From the NCBI GenBank assembly GCA_035528295.1, contig DATKYY010000042.1, forward strand, positions 1 through 34,447: a stretch of 34,447 nt of DNA, in the 5' to 3' direction. The position numbers were made by a program, and so were the translations under genes. The stretch is from G020353235 sp035528295 (GTDB taxonomy: Bacteria; Chloroflexota; Dehalococcoidia; Dehalococcoidales; JAUYDJ01). The first letter of the stretch is position 1; each line of letters begins with the position of its first letter. Under the pieces are notes generated by a model. That model did not search any database. It was not told the origin of the DNA and was given only the letters and a program-made list of their open reading frames with translations. Below are positions 15,628-23,201 of this stretch, in pieces.

Positions 15628-15861
15628 ATGCTAATAGACAAGCTGTTAACACGCAAAGGATGGCGACTGGTATCCCATTGCCTGCTGGCGGTATGCGGGA
15701 TAGCCTTTCTTTACATCATTGTAAATGGAATGATGACCGATATCGACCGCACTGCCTCTCTGCTCAGCCGCTCGATACTGGGCATAGAGATAGCCCTGTC
15801 TCTGTGGCTGGTGGTGCTTGGCGCCATACTGGCCAGGGCTGAGTTAACCAGTAAAGAGTAG
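15628..15861 (+). CDS. 77-aa two-helix membrane protein
   Basis: From the ATG at 15628 the product has 77 residues with a basic N terminus (L-T-R-K-G-W-R), a first helix (L-L-A-V-C-G-I-A-F-L-Y-I-I-V) and a second helix (E-I-A-L-S-L-W-L-V-V-L-G-A-I-L). A TATAAT at 15592-15597 lies upstream and inside a possible longer reading (ATG at 15586), so the shorter start is preferred. The ribosome site is weak (GGGAGA). A strong inverted repeat lies 58 bases after the stop. No family recognised. Confidence 0.55.
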   Translation: MLIDKLLTRKGWRLVSHCLLAVCGIAFLYIIVNGMMTDIDRTASLLSRSILGIEIALSLWLVVLGAILARAELTSKE

Positions 15862-15918
15862 GGCTGTGTGTGATGTGGATATCAAGTTTAAGATAGAGGT
15901 CTGGAAATAGTCTGAAAC

Positions 15919-15960
15919 AGTAAGGCTGGATATCCCTTTTCTTGAATATCCAGCCTTACT
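15919..15960. repeat. Perfect 15-bp inverted repeat hairpin
   Basis: AGTAAGGCTGGATAT (15919-15933) is perfectly complementary to ATATCCAGCCTTACT (15946-15960) with a 12-base loop. It lies between the plus-strand 77-aa gene and the minus-strand 52-aa gene. No clear T tract follows on either strand, so a simple bidirectional terminator is possible but not proven. Confidence 0.7.
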
Positions 15961-16032
15961 TCTTAGTCAGTGATGCGGTCTTTGTTGGTTTCAGGTCTGG
16001 CACCTCCTTATCGAGTGTCTTTTTCACGGCGG

Positions 16033-16191
16033 TTAGTTCAGCGTCTTGGCGGCTACTTTCCTCTCGCGGACAGCCCTTGCTTCACGAACAGCCTGGACAA
16101 TGCCACCTATGTTGATGTACCAAACCAGAGCCGCGGGGAAGAGGATTACCGGGATAAGAACTGCTAGGGTTACAATAATCATTGCGTTCAT
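16033..16191 (-). CDS. 52-aa small membrane protein
   Basis: This short gene starts at an ATG (complement of 16189-16191) preceded by AAAGGAGGT, a near-perfect ribosome site. It encodes 52 residues: one long hydrophobic segment (about 4-29) and a basic amphipathic tail rich in Arg and Ala (V-R-E-A-R-A-V-R-E-R-K). The upstream 240 bases (16192-16432) contain no other gene that I can support. They do hold an AGGTAA...TTACCT inverted repeat (16345-16362) and a tandem AGCGTAAT pair at 16367-16382. The function is unknown; a regulatory or stress membrane peptide is one possibility. Confidence 0.7.
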   Translation of the reverse strand: MNAMIIVTLAVLIPVILFPAALVWYINIGGIVQAVREARAVRERKVAAKTLN

Positions 16192-16432
16192 TGTGATACC
16201 TCCTTTCTCTTTATTTCCACCCTAATCTTACCGCCCCGCGGGATGAGCTGGCTTCCGCCGTGATGCCTAATTCTAGCCTCTGTAAATACCTAAAATTTGT
16301 GTCTTCAACTTATACTTTCTGCTTACCGCTGCTTAGCAGAGATTAGGTAAATATACTTACCTCAAGTAGCGTAATAGCGTAATGATGAAGACTTCCGGTC
16401 TCGGATTCAGGTGGGGCTAATAGTCAGGGGAC

Positions 16433-16816
16433 TTAATTTTGGGGGAAATGGGCGGCATCGGTGCGGGGGAGGGTGGAGCAAGGTCTTTCGATATGGACTG
16501 AGCCATCGGGGAAGACGTTGCCCTTGAAAAGTAATAGCCGGTAATTTTGAGACAGGTCGCGGTAGGCACTTATCGGCGTATTCTGTTCCTGTGACAGCAT
16601 CCGGTCATAAATATAGATGTAGTCCGTGTTCAAATTGCCGGCGGATATGCTGCGCTGCAGGTACCACAGGCGCCGCATGTCTTTGGGGAGCAGGTGATAT
16701 TTTGTTTCCAGGGTGTCCAGCACCCTGGCCGGCCACTGTTTCTCGCCATTCTCTCCCAGATGCCTTTTGAAGGGGGTAAATGCTTTAATCAGTAGTGTTC
16801 TATATATCTTGTCCAT
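16433..16816 (-). CDS. Hypothetical 127-aa protein
   Basis: The open frame extends up to 16972 but the part from the ATG at 16816 (starting M-D-K-I-Y-R-T-L-L) looks most protein-like. It has a regular mix of charged and aromatic residues, such as R-R-L-W-Y-L-Q-R-S and Y-I-Y-I-Y-D-R. No membrane segment or cysteine cluster is seen, no clear Shine-Dalgarno precedes it, and I recognise no domain. It is divergent from the plus-strand DUF350-like gene. It may be a lineage-specific gene or a spurious frame. Confidence 0.45.
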   Translation of the reverse strand: MDKIYRTLLIKAFTPFKRHLGENGEKQWPARVLDTLETKYHLLPKDMRRLWYLQRSISAGNLNTDYIYIYDRMLSQEQNTPISAYRDLSQNYRLLLFKGNVFPDGSVHIERPCSTLPRTDAAHFPQN

Positions 16817-16985
16817 TTGCCGCCCAATTATTAAATCTATAATCGTGTATTGTTCATTATGAAAGGTCTCAGGGACGGGCACAAGACCAAAAAGTCCTGA
16901 AAACAGTTGATACTTTAGTAATATGACCGGACACGGGCAAATTTTACCCTTTTGGCGAGTCTGGAAAAGCATCGCCAGGTGGGTA

Positions 16986-17014
16986 TTGACAATAACACTA
17001 TGGGGGGCTAGACT
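16986..17014 (+). promoter_or_regulatory. Promoter of the DUF350-like/transglutaminase operon
   Basis: TTGACA at 16986-16991 and TAGACT at 17009-17014 are 17 bases apart (6/6 and 4/6 matches). The start would be near 17021, leaving a leader of about 100 bases. Confidence 0.6.
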
Positions 17015-17058
17015 CCAAACTAATAACGGATTGACCTAAGGGTTCGGGGTCGTAACTC

Positions 17059-17100
17059 AGGGCACCAGAAACGTCGGCTAGTGGCGCTGGCTGGTGCCCT
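17059..17100 (+). promoter_or_regulatory. Leader hairpin upstream of the DUF350-like gene
   Basis: AGGGCACCAG (17059-17068) pairs perfectly with CTGGTGCCCT (17091-17100) around a 22-base loop. It sits in the predicted leader just before the ribosome site and has no T tract, so it is not a terminator. It may protect the mRNA or regulate translation. Confidence 0.5.
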
Positions 17101-17124
17101 TAAAGTGTGCCTGAGGAGGTAAAT

Positions 17125-17613
17125 ATGCTGGAAGGAATCGGTTTGGCGGCGCCTTACTGGGTTATGGTGCTCTTATGGGTGGGCAGAACTCTGTTCTTGT
17201 CTCTGGTATGCGTTTTCCTTGCCTGGCTGGGTATAAGAGCGCTGGATGCGCTCAACCCCCGTATTCACCAGCGCCAGCGAATCGGAGAGGACCCGATTGC
17301 CACCGGGCTGTTCGCCAGCGGTTTTCTAATACTGGTCGGTCTGGTCATTCACGGGGTCACCACCGCCCCCACCGTAATCGGTGGCCCGCTGGTTGATTAC
17401 TTCTTCAATTTCAGGCTGCTGGGTTTGCTGGCGGTAGGTTTTGTGGTCAGCCTGCTTCTTGGTATCGGTCTGTTTCACCTGCTGGATAAACTGACCCCCA
17501 AGATACCGTTTACCAACATTAACCAGCACCCGATTGCGGTGGGTATCTATGTCTTCGGCTATCTGCTCTTTCTGGGGCTGATACTCCATGCCGCGCTGAC
17601 TACGCCGCTGTAG
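17125..17613 (+). CDS. DUF350-like membrane protein with an internal duplication
   Basis: The 162-residue polytopic protein has four hydrophobic segments arranged as two similar halves. Each half ends with the same pattern: L-D-x-L-x-P-x-I, a short polar loop, P-I-A-x-G, a hydrophobic helix with G-L-x-x-H, then T-x-P. Copies lie at about residues 39-83 and 120-162. This looks like the DUF350 (UPF0719) type of inner-membrane protein, but that assignment is by resemblance only. GAGGAGGT lies 4 bases before the ATG at 17125; an earlier GTG at 17107 lies before the ribosome site and is rejected. It is 10 bases upstream of a secreted transglutaminase-like gene, and the two are surely co-transcribed. 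Confidence 0.75.
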   Translation: MLEGIGLAAPYWVMVLLWVGRTLFLSLVCVFLAWLGIRALDALNPRIHQRQRIGEDPIATGLFASGFLILVGLVIHGVTTAPTVIGGPLVDYFFNFRLLGLLAVGFVVSLLLGIGLFHLLDKLTPKIPFTNINQHPIAVGIYVFGYLLFLGLILHAALTTPL

Positions 17614-17623
17614 GGGAATTTAT

Positions 17624-18451
17624 ATGCACCGGATTAGAATTCTGACGGTTTTATTGGGGCTGTTTCTGGCGGGGTTAGCCACCACCGGCTATGCCTCGGC
17701 CAGCTCTTCCACCGGCTTCTATGAAAAACCGGATGGTGTCTATGACGATTGGGGAGTATGCCGCACCACACCCCACGGCGACAACGGTTACTACCAGGTA
17801 TCCGAGACTGGTTTCAGGCCGATTATTGCCTTTGAGAGCCTGGGTGAAGGGATAGCTGAGGCCCACGCTCTGGGTAAAGAGATTGCCCAAAAATACCCCG
17901 ATGAGTTTCAGCGGGCGGAAGCCATCTTTTACTTTGTGCGGGACAGGGTGAATTATACCCCCGATGAAGACCAGTTTAATTACCAGGAGTTCGCCCAGAA
18001 TGCTGATGAGATGGCGGCGGTAATTCAGGAAAACGGCACCGGCAACGGCGATTGTGAGGACAGCGCCGTGCTGCTGGCGGTGATGTACCGGGCGGCCGGT
18101 TACCGTTCCGCACTAGTTGCCGGTAAGGGTCATACCGCCTGCCTGGTCTACCTGCCCGGCTACCGCAAGGCAAGCTCCGTATTTGAGCTTGACGGTGAGC
18201 CGGGGTGGGTCTGGGTTGAGGCAACCGGCAAAAACAACCCCTTCGGCTGGACATCAAAAGAGTTTGTAGATGTTAACCTGGCTTCTTACGAGATAACTGA
18301 TGAGGTGCTGAGGCCGGCGCAAATACCGGGGGAAACAGTGACTGCCGTGGCTGAAAGTGGTGGGACTTCCTCCGCTCAGCCCTTTCCCTTTTTCGGCATC
18401 ATTTTCTTCCTGTGGCTGATGTCTTTGTTCCGGCGGCGAGGTGCCCGTTAG
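17624..18451 (+). CDS. Secreted transglutaminase-like protein with C-terminal anchor
   Basis: The 275-residue protein begins with a signal peptide (about 1-26, ending Y-A-S-A). It has a transglutaminase-like cysteine protease fold: Cys144 in G-N-G-D-C-E-D-S-A, His170 in G-K-G-H-T-A-C and an acidic residue E199 in W-V-W-V-E-A form the expected triad. Upstream E-A-I-F-Y-F-V-R-D-R-V-N-Y is the helix that normally precedes the catalytic core. The C terminus is a short hydrophobic helix (F-F-G-I-I-F-F-L-W-L-M) followed by R-R-R, so the protein is probably held on the outer face of the membrane. Members may cleave or cross-link peptide bonds; the target here is unknown. It follows the DUF350-like gene by 10 bases. 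Confidence 0.85.
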   Translation: MHRIRILTVLLGLFLAGLATTGYASASSSTGFYEKPDGVYDDWGVCRTTPHGDNGYYQVSETGFRPIIAFESLGEGIAEAHALGKEIAQKYPDEFQRAEAIFYFVRDRVNYTPDEDQFNYQEFAQNADEMAAVIQENGTGNGDCEDSAVLLAVMYRAAGYRSALVAGKGHTACLVYLPGYRKASSVFELDGEPGWVWVEATGKNNPFGWTSKEFVDVNLASYEITDEVLRPAQIPGETVTAVAESGGTSSAQPFPFFGIIFFLWLMSLFRRRGAR

Positions 18452-18634
18452 CCAGTTAGCTATGTTGAACCGTAATGGAAATAAAGTTCTCAGCCTGCCT
18501 TGTAAAAAACTTGACCTTACGCTATCATAGTGGTGGTGGTTTTGGTTTAGGTTATTTACACATGCTTCAGGTAAGTTCAATATTACTGGGTGACCGAGAC
18601 TCAAACCAACTAATCAAAGAGAGGAGGTCATCCA

Positions 18635-18940
18635 GTGGTTTTCCAAGAAAAATCGCTTGTGTGTTCCGATTGTGGAGCCACCTTTACCTTCAGTGCTGAG
18701 GAGCAGCAGTTCTTCCAAACTAAAGGCTATACTAACGAGCCCAAGCGCTGCCCCGAATGCCGCCAGTCCAGGAGATCATCCCGGGACGGGGGTGATAGCT
18801 ACAAGTTTCGCCGGCAAACCTTCCCGGCAGTATGCGCTGAGTGTGGCAAAGAGACTGAAGTGCCTTTTGAGCCACGTGAAGGTAGACCGGTGTACTGCAG
18901 CGAGTGCTACACCAAAATTAAAACGAGGGGACAGGACTAG
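18635..18940 (+). CDS. Zinc-ribbon protein with two Cys4 sites
   Basis: The 101-residue soluble protein has two zinc-ribbon units: C10/C13 with C39/C42, and C67/C70 with C88/C91. The first unit (V-C-S-D-C-G...K-R-C-P-E-C-R) is the 'probable zinc-ribbon' type. The second resembles the CxxC...CxxC domain often attached to it. The start is GTG at 18635, supported by AGGAGGT about 10 bases upstream. It precedes an RRM gene by 84 bases on the same strand. A nucleic-acid or ribosome-linked role is common for such ribbons but is not shown here. The 183 bases upstream hold no gene. Confidence 0.85.
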   Translation: MVFQEKSLVCSDCGATFTFSAEEQQFFQTKGYTNEPKRCPECRQSRRSSRDGGDSYKFRRQTFPAVCAECGKETEVPFEPREGRPVYCSECYTKIKTRGQD

Positions 18941-19024
18941 TTTAATTTAGTTTAGTCTTAGCAACATACCCGGGCTGAAGATAGGAGCCTGTGTATTTAA
19001 CTAGATTTGGTTGGTGTATAAATT

Positions 19025-19321
19025 ATGAATATATATGTAGGTAATGTATCATTTGAAGCAACCGAAGATGAGTTGCGACAGGAATTTGAAGCCTTTGGTC
19101 AGGTGAGTTCAGTAAAACTTGTTACTGACAAGTATACCGGGCAGTCGCGGGGCTTTGGCTTTGTTGAAATGCCGGCGGTATCCGAAGGCCAAGCCGCCAT
19201 TAACGGCCTGAACGGTAAGACAGTGAAGGACTCCATACTCGTTGTTAATGCGGCCCGTCCTCGTTCCGACGACCGTGGGGGTGGTGGCTTTGGTCGAAGG
19301 GGAGAGCGGAGAAAATACTAG
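19025..19321 (+). CDS. RRM-domain RNA-binding protein
   Basis: The 98-residue protein is a single RNA recognition motif followed by a glycine/arginine tail. RNP2 is I-Y-V-G-N-V (3-8) and RNP1 is R-G-F-G-F-V-E-M (42-49), with the aromatic residues that stack on RNA bases. The tail (about 84-98) is G-G-G-G-F-G-R-R-G-E-R-R. It is like the cyanobacterial and Chloroflexota Rbp proteins, some of which respond to cold. No clear Shine-Dalgarno is seen before the ATG, which is unusual for this window and may mean translation is controlled by the leader. A terminator follows. Confidence 0.93.
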   Translation: MNIYVGNVSFEATEDELRQEFEAFGQVSSVKLVTDKYTGQSRGFGFVEMPAVSEGQAAINGLNGKTVKDSILVVNAARPRSDDRGGGGFGRRGERRKY

Positions 19322-19370
19322 ATTACTCAGCCCTCCCCCTTTATGTGCTTAGGGTATCACACTGACTTCG

Positions 19371-19411
19371 GCCGGTAATTAAAACAAAGCCCACAGGTCG
19401 GCTATTTTTTT
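19371..19411 (+). terminator. Probable terminator after the RRM gene
   Basis: GCCGGT (19371-19376) can pair with GTCGGC (19397-19402), including two G-T pairs, with a T tract at 19405-19411. The stem is short and the loop long, so strength is uncertain, but the position fits. Confidence 0.45.
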
Positions 19412-19469
19412 GTCTCCCCCAAGCCTCCCCGGTCATTGATTTTTCAACCGTGCTGAAGAATCATATTGA

Positions 19470-19619
19470 TTATCTACCAACAAATATCCTGCCGTTGCTT
19501 AATAGAATACCGATTTCCACGCCATCGGTAGTTTTAACAACTCCTCCCTCTGTTATTACCTGTTCTTCGTTAAAATCCACTTGCCCCAGCAAACCAACCA
19601 GTATATGAGTCTTTGCCAT
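19470..19619 (-). CDS. Possible 49-aa protein or gene remnant
   Basis: The 389 bases between the RRM gene and the next acetyltransferase hold, besides a terminator, one plausible short frame. It reads from an ATG (complement of 19617-19619) and gives M-A-K-T-H-I-L-V-G-L-L-G-Q-V, ending N-G-R-I-F-V-G-R. It looks like beta-rich protein sequence with balanced composition. However, AGGAG touches the start codon, with no room for a normal ribosome site. It may be a real small gene or the end of a decayed one. Confidence 0.35.
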   Translation of the reverse strand: MAKTHILVGLLGQVDFNEEQVITEGGVVKTTDGVEIGILLSNGRIFVGR

Positions 19620-19710
19620 CTCCTGGTCAGTTTCATCAAGCCTGTTGCCCGGGGTTAATTGGCTGATAACCGGGGGCTATCTGCGATATAATTGGACTGG
19701 TTTAGCGGTG

Positions 19711-20145
19711 ATGACAAAATTTAGCTATAAATTTGTCGGCAGTGAAGGTGAACTGGAGGGCGCCTTTGCGGTTTGGCGGCAGGTTTTTGTGGCGGAGCAG
19801 GGCATCCCCGAAAATCTGGTTTATGATGGCAATGACCGTGACGCCAGGCATATGGTGGTTAAAGATGGTGAAAGGGTTATCGGCGCCGCCCGGGTCAGGT
19901 TTTTAGAGGCGGGACAGGCCAAGCTGGAAAGAATGGCGGTTCTACCCCCCTTCCGTCATTTGGGAATAGGCAAAGAAATGATTGACTTTCTGGTGGGGGA
20001 GTTGAGGGGGGAGGGAATCAAAAAGCTGGTCCTTCATGCCCAGCACCAGGTTATTGAATTCTATCAGACCTGTGGTTTTAACCCGGTGGGACTGCCGTTT
20101 GTTGAAGCCGGCATTAAACATCAAAAGATGGAGAGAATGGTCTGA
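19711..20145 (+). CDS. GNAT-family acetyltransferase (YjcF/ElaA-like)
   Basis: The 144-residue product begins at the ATG at 19711. Upstream in-frame codons back to 19645 are unlikely because a TATAAT at 19687-19692 would place the transcript start close to this ATG, implying a nearly leaderless message. The N-terminal block V-W-R-Q-V-F-V-A-E-Q-G-I-P and later D-R-D-A-R-H are typical of the ElaA/YjcF subgroup. The acetyl-CoA motif is V-L-P-P-F-R-H-L-G-I-G-K, and Y-Q-T-C-G-F is motif B. The acceptor is unknown. It converges on the ABC transporter operon, ending 8 bases from it. Confidence 0.87.
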   Translation: MTKFSYKFVGSEGELEGAFAVWRQVFVAEQGIPENLVYDGNDRDARHMVVKDGERVIGAARVRFLEAGQAKLERMAVLPPFRHLGIGKEMIDFLVGELRGEGIKKLVLHAQHQVIEFYQTCGFNPVGLPFVEAGIKHQKMERMV

Positions 20146-20153
20146 GCCAGCCT

Positions 20154-20990
20154 TTACTCACCGCGGCTGAGGAGGATGGTATCATCATCAAACTCCTCCC
20201 CGGCGGCCCGCTCAAAGGCAGATACCAGGTCACTGACTTTCAGTTCCTTCTTTTTGGCCTCGCCCAAATCAACGATAATTCTGCCTTTGTGCATCATAAT
20301 CAGCCGATTGCCGTAATTCAGGGCAATCTCCATGTTATGGGTTACCATTATGGTGGTCATCTGCTCCAGGCGCACAATCTTATCGGTTAAATCGAGCACG
20401 GTTTTAGCCGTCTTGGGGTCCAGGGTGGCGATGTGCTCATCAAGCAGTAATATCGCCGGCTTGGAGATGGTAGCCATAACCAGGGATAAGGCCTGCCTTT
20501 GTCCCCCGGAAAGAGTGTAAACTGGTGTGTTCAGCCTGTTTTCCAGCCCAAGCCCGAGCACGGCTAGTTCTTCGCGGAACAACTGCCTGCGCTGTTTGTT
20601 GGTGGCCCCCCTCAGTCCCCTTGACTGACCACGCAGCAGGGCCAGAGAGAGGTTCTCCTCGATGGTCAGCTTGCCTGCGGTTCCCGTTTCCGGTTGCTGC
20701 CATACCCGGCCGATATAGGCCGCCCTTCGGTATCCCAGAAGATGGGTAACATCCTCGCTACCTATAATAACGCTACCGCCTCTTTCCGGAGGGTAGACTC
20801 CGGCGATAATGTTGAGCAGGGTGGTTTTGCCGGCGCCGTTGCTGCCGATAACGGTCACAAAGTCCTGGTCGTAGACGTCCAGCTTTATGCCCGCCAGCGC
20901 GGTTACCTCGTCAATAGTCCCGCGGGCAAATACTTTCTTAGTATTCTTCAGTTGCAGCAGACTGTGATTTCCGGTTGCCTTCGTGGTCAT
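20154..20990 (-). CDS. ABC transporter ATPase, TrpZ-like
   Basis: The 278-residue nucleotide-binding protein has Walker A G-S-N-G-A-G-K-T, a Q loop (Q-Q-P-E-T-G), signature L-S-G-G-Q-R-Q-A, and Walker B L-L-L-D-E followed by H-I-A-T-L-D-P. The DEH instead of DEP is a feature I associate with ATPases that pair with ABC_sub_bind (TrpX-type) binding proteins. I choose the ATG at 20990, preceded by AAAGGTGGT; a GTG at 21002 is possible. It follows the permease with a small gap and is the third gene of a binding protein-permease-ATPase operon. It energises import of the ligand. Confidence 0.88.
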   Translation of the reverse strand: MTTKATGNHSLLQLKNTKKVFARGTIDEVTALAGIKLDVYDQDFVTVIGSNGAGKTTLLNIIAGVYPPERGGSVIIGSEDVTHLLGYRRAAYIGRVWQQPETGTAGKLTIEENLSLALLRGQSRGLRGATNKQRRQLFREELAVLGLGLENRLNTPVYTLSGGQRQALSLVMATISKPAILLLDEHIATLDPKTAKTVLDLTDKIVRLEQMTTIMVTHNMEIALNYGNRLIMMHKGRIIVDLGEAKKKELKVSDLVSAFERAAGEEFDDDTILLSRGE

Positions 20991-20995
20991 CTTAA

Positions 20996-21904
20996 TTACC
21001 ACCTTTTAGCTGGTTCCAGCCACTCCTTCCGCATTCTCTTTTGCAGATAGGGTACCGCCAGCACCACCACCACCAGGAGGGCAGTGATAAGCTTCAGGTC
21101 ACCGGGAGCCATACCCAGCCTGAGGGCGATAGTTATGAATAAGCGATAGACAAAGGTACCGCCCAGGCAGGCGAGCAATATCGTTGCAATTCCCTTGGGA
21201 TGAAACAGCCCTTCGCCGATTATCACTGCCGCCAGCCCCAGCACAATCATGCCGATGCCCATACCGACATCGCTGAACCCCTGGTTTTGGGCAACCAGGG
21301 CGCCGGCCATAGCCACCAGCCCGTTGGAAACAGCACAACCCAGCAGTACCGTCTTGTCGGTATCAACGCCGAACCCGCGCACCATTTCCTCATTATCGCC
21401 GGTGGCTCTTAAGGCCAGGCCAATTTCGGTGCGTAAAAACCAGTTCAATACCACGAAAAGGAGGGTGACCACTACCGATACCAGGATAATGGATACGACC
21501 AGTCCGCCACGCAGGCCAAAGAGCTCAGCGATGACATCAAAGCTGGTCACCTCGCGAAGCAGAGGGACGTTAGCCCCGCTCAGTATCCTCAAATTGATGG
21601 AATAAAGCCCGACCATCATCAGGATGCCGGCGAGCAGGGCACTGATTCTGAGCTTGGTGTTGAGCAGTCCGGTTACCAGCCCGGCAGCCATCCCGCCACC
21701 AAGAGCTCCCAGTGTGGCCAGAAAGGGGTTGACACCAGCTACAATTAGCACCGCCGCGATGGCGCCACCCAGAGGAAAAGTGCCGTCTACGCTGAGGTCA
21801 GGAAAGGCCAGAACCCGAAAGGTGATATAAACACCGATAGCGACCAGACCAAAGACTAACCCTTCGTAGCAGGCTACGCCAAGGATGTTTCCGAAGATAT
21901 CCAA
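20996..21904 (-). CDS. ABC transporter permease, TrpY-like
   Basis: The 302-residue inner-membrane protein has about eight to nine hydrophobic helices and belongs to the BPD_transp_2 (branched-chain-like) permease group. The cytoplasmic coupling loop is seen as A-L-R-A-T-G-D-N-E-E-M-V-R-G-F-G-V. The start is TTG (complement of 21902-21904) with GGAGA 6 bases upstream. The spacer from the binding-protein gene (21905-21967) contains two small hairpins, including GCCTG/CAGGC at 21955-21967, which could reduce read-through and keep the binding protein in excess. Substrate follows the binding protein: probably an amino acid such as tryptophan, not proven. Confidence 0.88.
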   Translation of the reverse strand: MDIFGNILGVACYEGLVFGLVAIGVYITFRVLAFPDLSVDGTFPLGGAIAAVLIVAGVNPFLATLGALGGGMAAGLVTGLLNTKLRISALLAGILMMVGLYSINLRILSGANVPLLREVTSFDVIAELFGLRGGLVVSIILVSVVVTLLFVVLNWFLRTEIGLALRATGDNEEMVRGFGVDTDKTVLLGCAVSNGLVAMAGALVAQNQGFSDVGMGIGMIVLGLAAVIIGEGLFHPKGIATILLACLGGTFVYRLFITIALRLGMAPGDLKLITALLVVVVLAVPYLQKRMRKEWLEPAKRW

Positions 21905-21967
21905 TCTTGTCTCCGGTGTCAGGTTTAGAAATCAATAAATATTTTATTGTTTGTGCCTGGTACAGGC

Positions 21968-22966
21968 TTATTCCCCGACGATACCAGTGGCTTTGTCCAG
22001 CACGGACTGAGGGATGGTTACGCCCATCCGCTCGGCCGCTGACGGGTTCAAAACCAGGTCGGTCATATCCACTTTCTTGACCGGGATGTCAGCCGGACTC
22101 TCGCCCTTCAGAATACGGGCAGCTACCTGACCGCATTCTCGGCCTAATTGATAGTAGTCGATACCGGGAGTGCCGATGGCGCCCCTCTCCACGGTGGCGA
22201 CATCAGCGGCGAAGAGCGGTATCTGGTTCTCTTCACAGACCTTCACCACCGACTCAAAGGCGGATACCACCGTGTTATCGGTGGGAATCCATATGACATC
22301 AACTCTGCCGACCAGTGATTGAGCTGCCGCCAGCACATCGGTTGATGTAGCCGCGGTAGCCTCCACGATTTCGGTGATACCCAGGCCGGGGGCTACTTTC
22401 TTGAGTTCATCTACCTGCACTTTTGAGTTTACTTCACCGGCATTGTAGATGACGCCCAGCTTCTTAGCATCGGGCACAATATCAACCGCCAGTTGTATCT
22501 GAGCGCCCACATCAGCCCAATCGCTGATGCCGGTTACACTGCCGCCGGGCTTGTCCCAGCTATCAACCAGGCCCGCGGCTACCGGGTCGGTTACCGAACC
22601 AAAGACTATCTCAATATCAGTGCCTTTAGTTGCCTGGACACAAGCCTGCGCGGTGGGGGTAGCTATGGCCAGAATTAGGTCGACCTTATCGGTGACAAAC
22701 TTCTGGGCGATAGATGCGGTTACCGTCATATCGCCCTCAGGGGTGCGGTAATCATACTCCACATTTTCCCCTTCAACGAAGCCTTCTTCAGCCATCTGGT
22801 CAATGAAGCCCTGGCGATTGGCATCCAGCGCCGGGTGAGTAACAATCTGGGTGATGCCAATCTTCATCGTGCCCGGTTCGCATCCAGTCATCATCGGCAA
22901 GGCAAAAGCTAATACCATTATCAAACAAGTTACGCTGATTAATACCTTTAGCCCCTTCTTTCTCAT
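21968..22966 (-). CDS. ABC substrate-binding lipoprotein, TrpX family (ABC_sub_bind)
   Basis: The 332-residue binding protein starts with a lipoprotein-like signal ending M-M-T-G-C (Cys29), followed by the typical M-K-I-G-I-T-Q-I-V-T-H-P-A-L-D opening. It has the family's two-lobed pattern: D-L-I-L-A-I-A-T-P-T-A-Q, then I-V-F-G-S-V-T-D-P-V-A-A-G-L-V, then V-I-Y-N-A-G-E-V-N-S and I-P-L-F-A-A-D. Family members include TrpX of streptococci, predicted to bind tryptophan or another aromatic amino acid because of T-box control there. No T-box is present here, so ligand identity is an inference. A good AGGAGG site precedes the ATG. It heads the trpX-Y-Z-like operon, about 12 kb from the trp operon. 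Confidence 0.87.
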   Translation of the reverse strand: MRKKGLKVLISVTCLIMVLAFALPMMTGCEPGTMKIGITQIVTHPALDANRQGFIDQMAEEGFVEGENVEYDYRTPEGDMTVTASIAQKFVTDKVDLILAIATPTAQACVQATKGTDIEIVFGSVTDPVAAGLVDSWDKPGGSVTGISDWADVGAQIQLAVDIVPDAKKLGVIYNAGEVNSKVQVDELKKVAPGLGITEIVEATAATSTDVLAAAQSLVGRVDVIWIPTDNTVVSAFESVVKVCEENQIPLFAADVATVERGAIGTPGIDYYQLGRECGQVAARILKGESPADIPVKKVDMTDLVLNPSAAERMGVTIPQSVLDKATGIVGE

Positions 22967-23138
22967 TTGGAACCTCCTGTATTGTGATATTATCCATCCG
23001 GATGATGGGTAGTGCTCACATTTCTTTGGCAGCCTCCTCTCTGAATGATGCTGACTTTCCCTTAATTTTAATACCCACCCAATATATCACGTTTCACAGG
23101 AGTGGGCAAACTAATTTAGTTCCCTTTCTAATCATAAA

Positions 23139-23167
23139 TTGAATTCCGAGCTGGGGAATAGTAATAT
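23139..23167 (+). promoter_or_regulatory. Promoter of the 89-aa/LivG operon
   Basis: TTGAAT (23139-23144) and TAATAT (23162-23167) are separated by 17 bases. The predicted start near 23174 lies 28 bases before the ATG of the 89-aa gene. The 235-base region is shared with the divergent binding-protein gene. Confidence 0.5.
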
Positions 23168-23201
23168 AAGTAGCGATATCAGGAGGTAAAGGGTTTTTCC
23201 G

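Noticed and set aside
15344..15652. A 102-codon minus-strand frame over the small zinc-ribbon gene
   Set aside because: It lacks a ribosome site and conflicts with the plus-strand CxxC protein, which has a promoter and a start signal.
22967..23201. Possible T-box before the TrpX-like gene
   Set aside because: The T-box core sequence and a terminator were looked for on the minus strand and are absent; only a CATCCGGATG palindrome and a ribosome site are seen.
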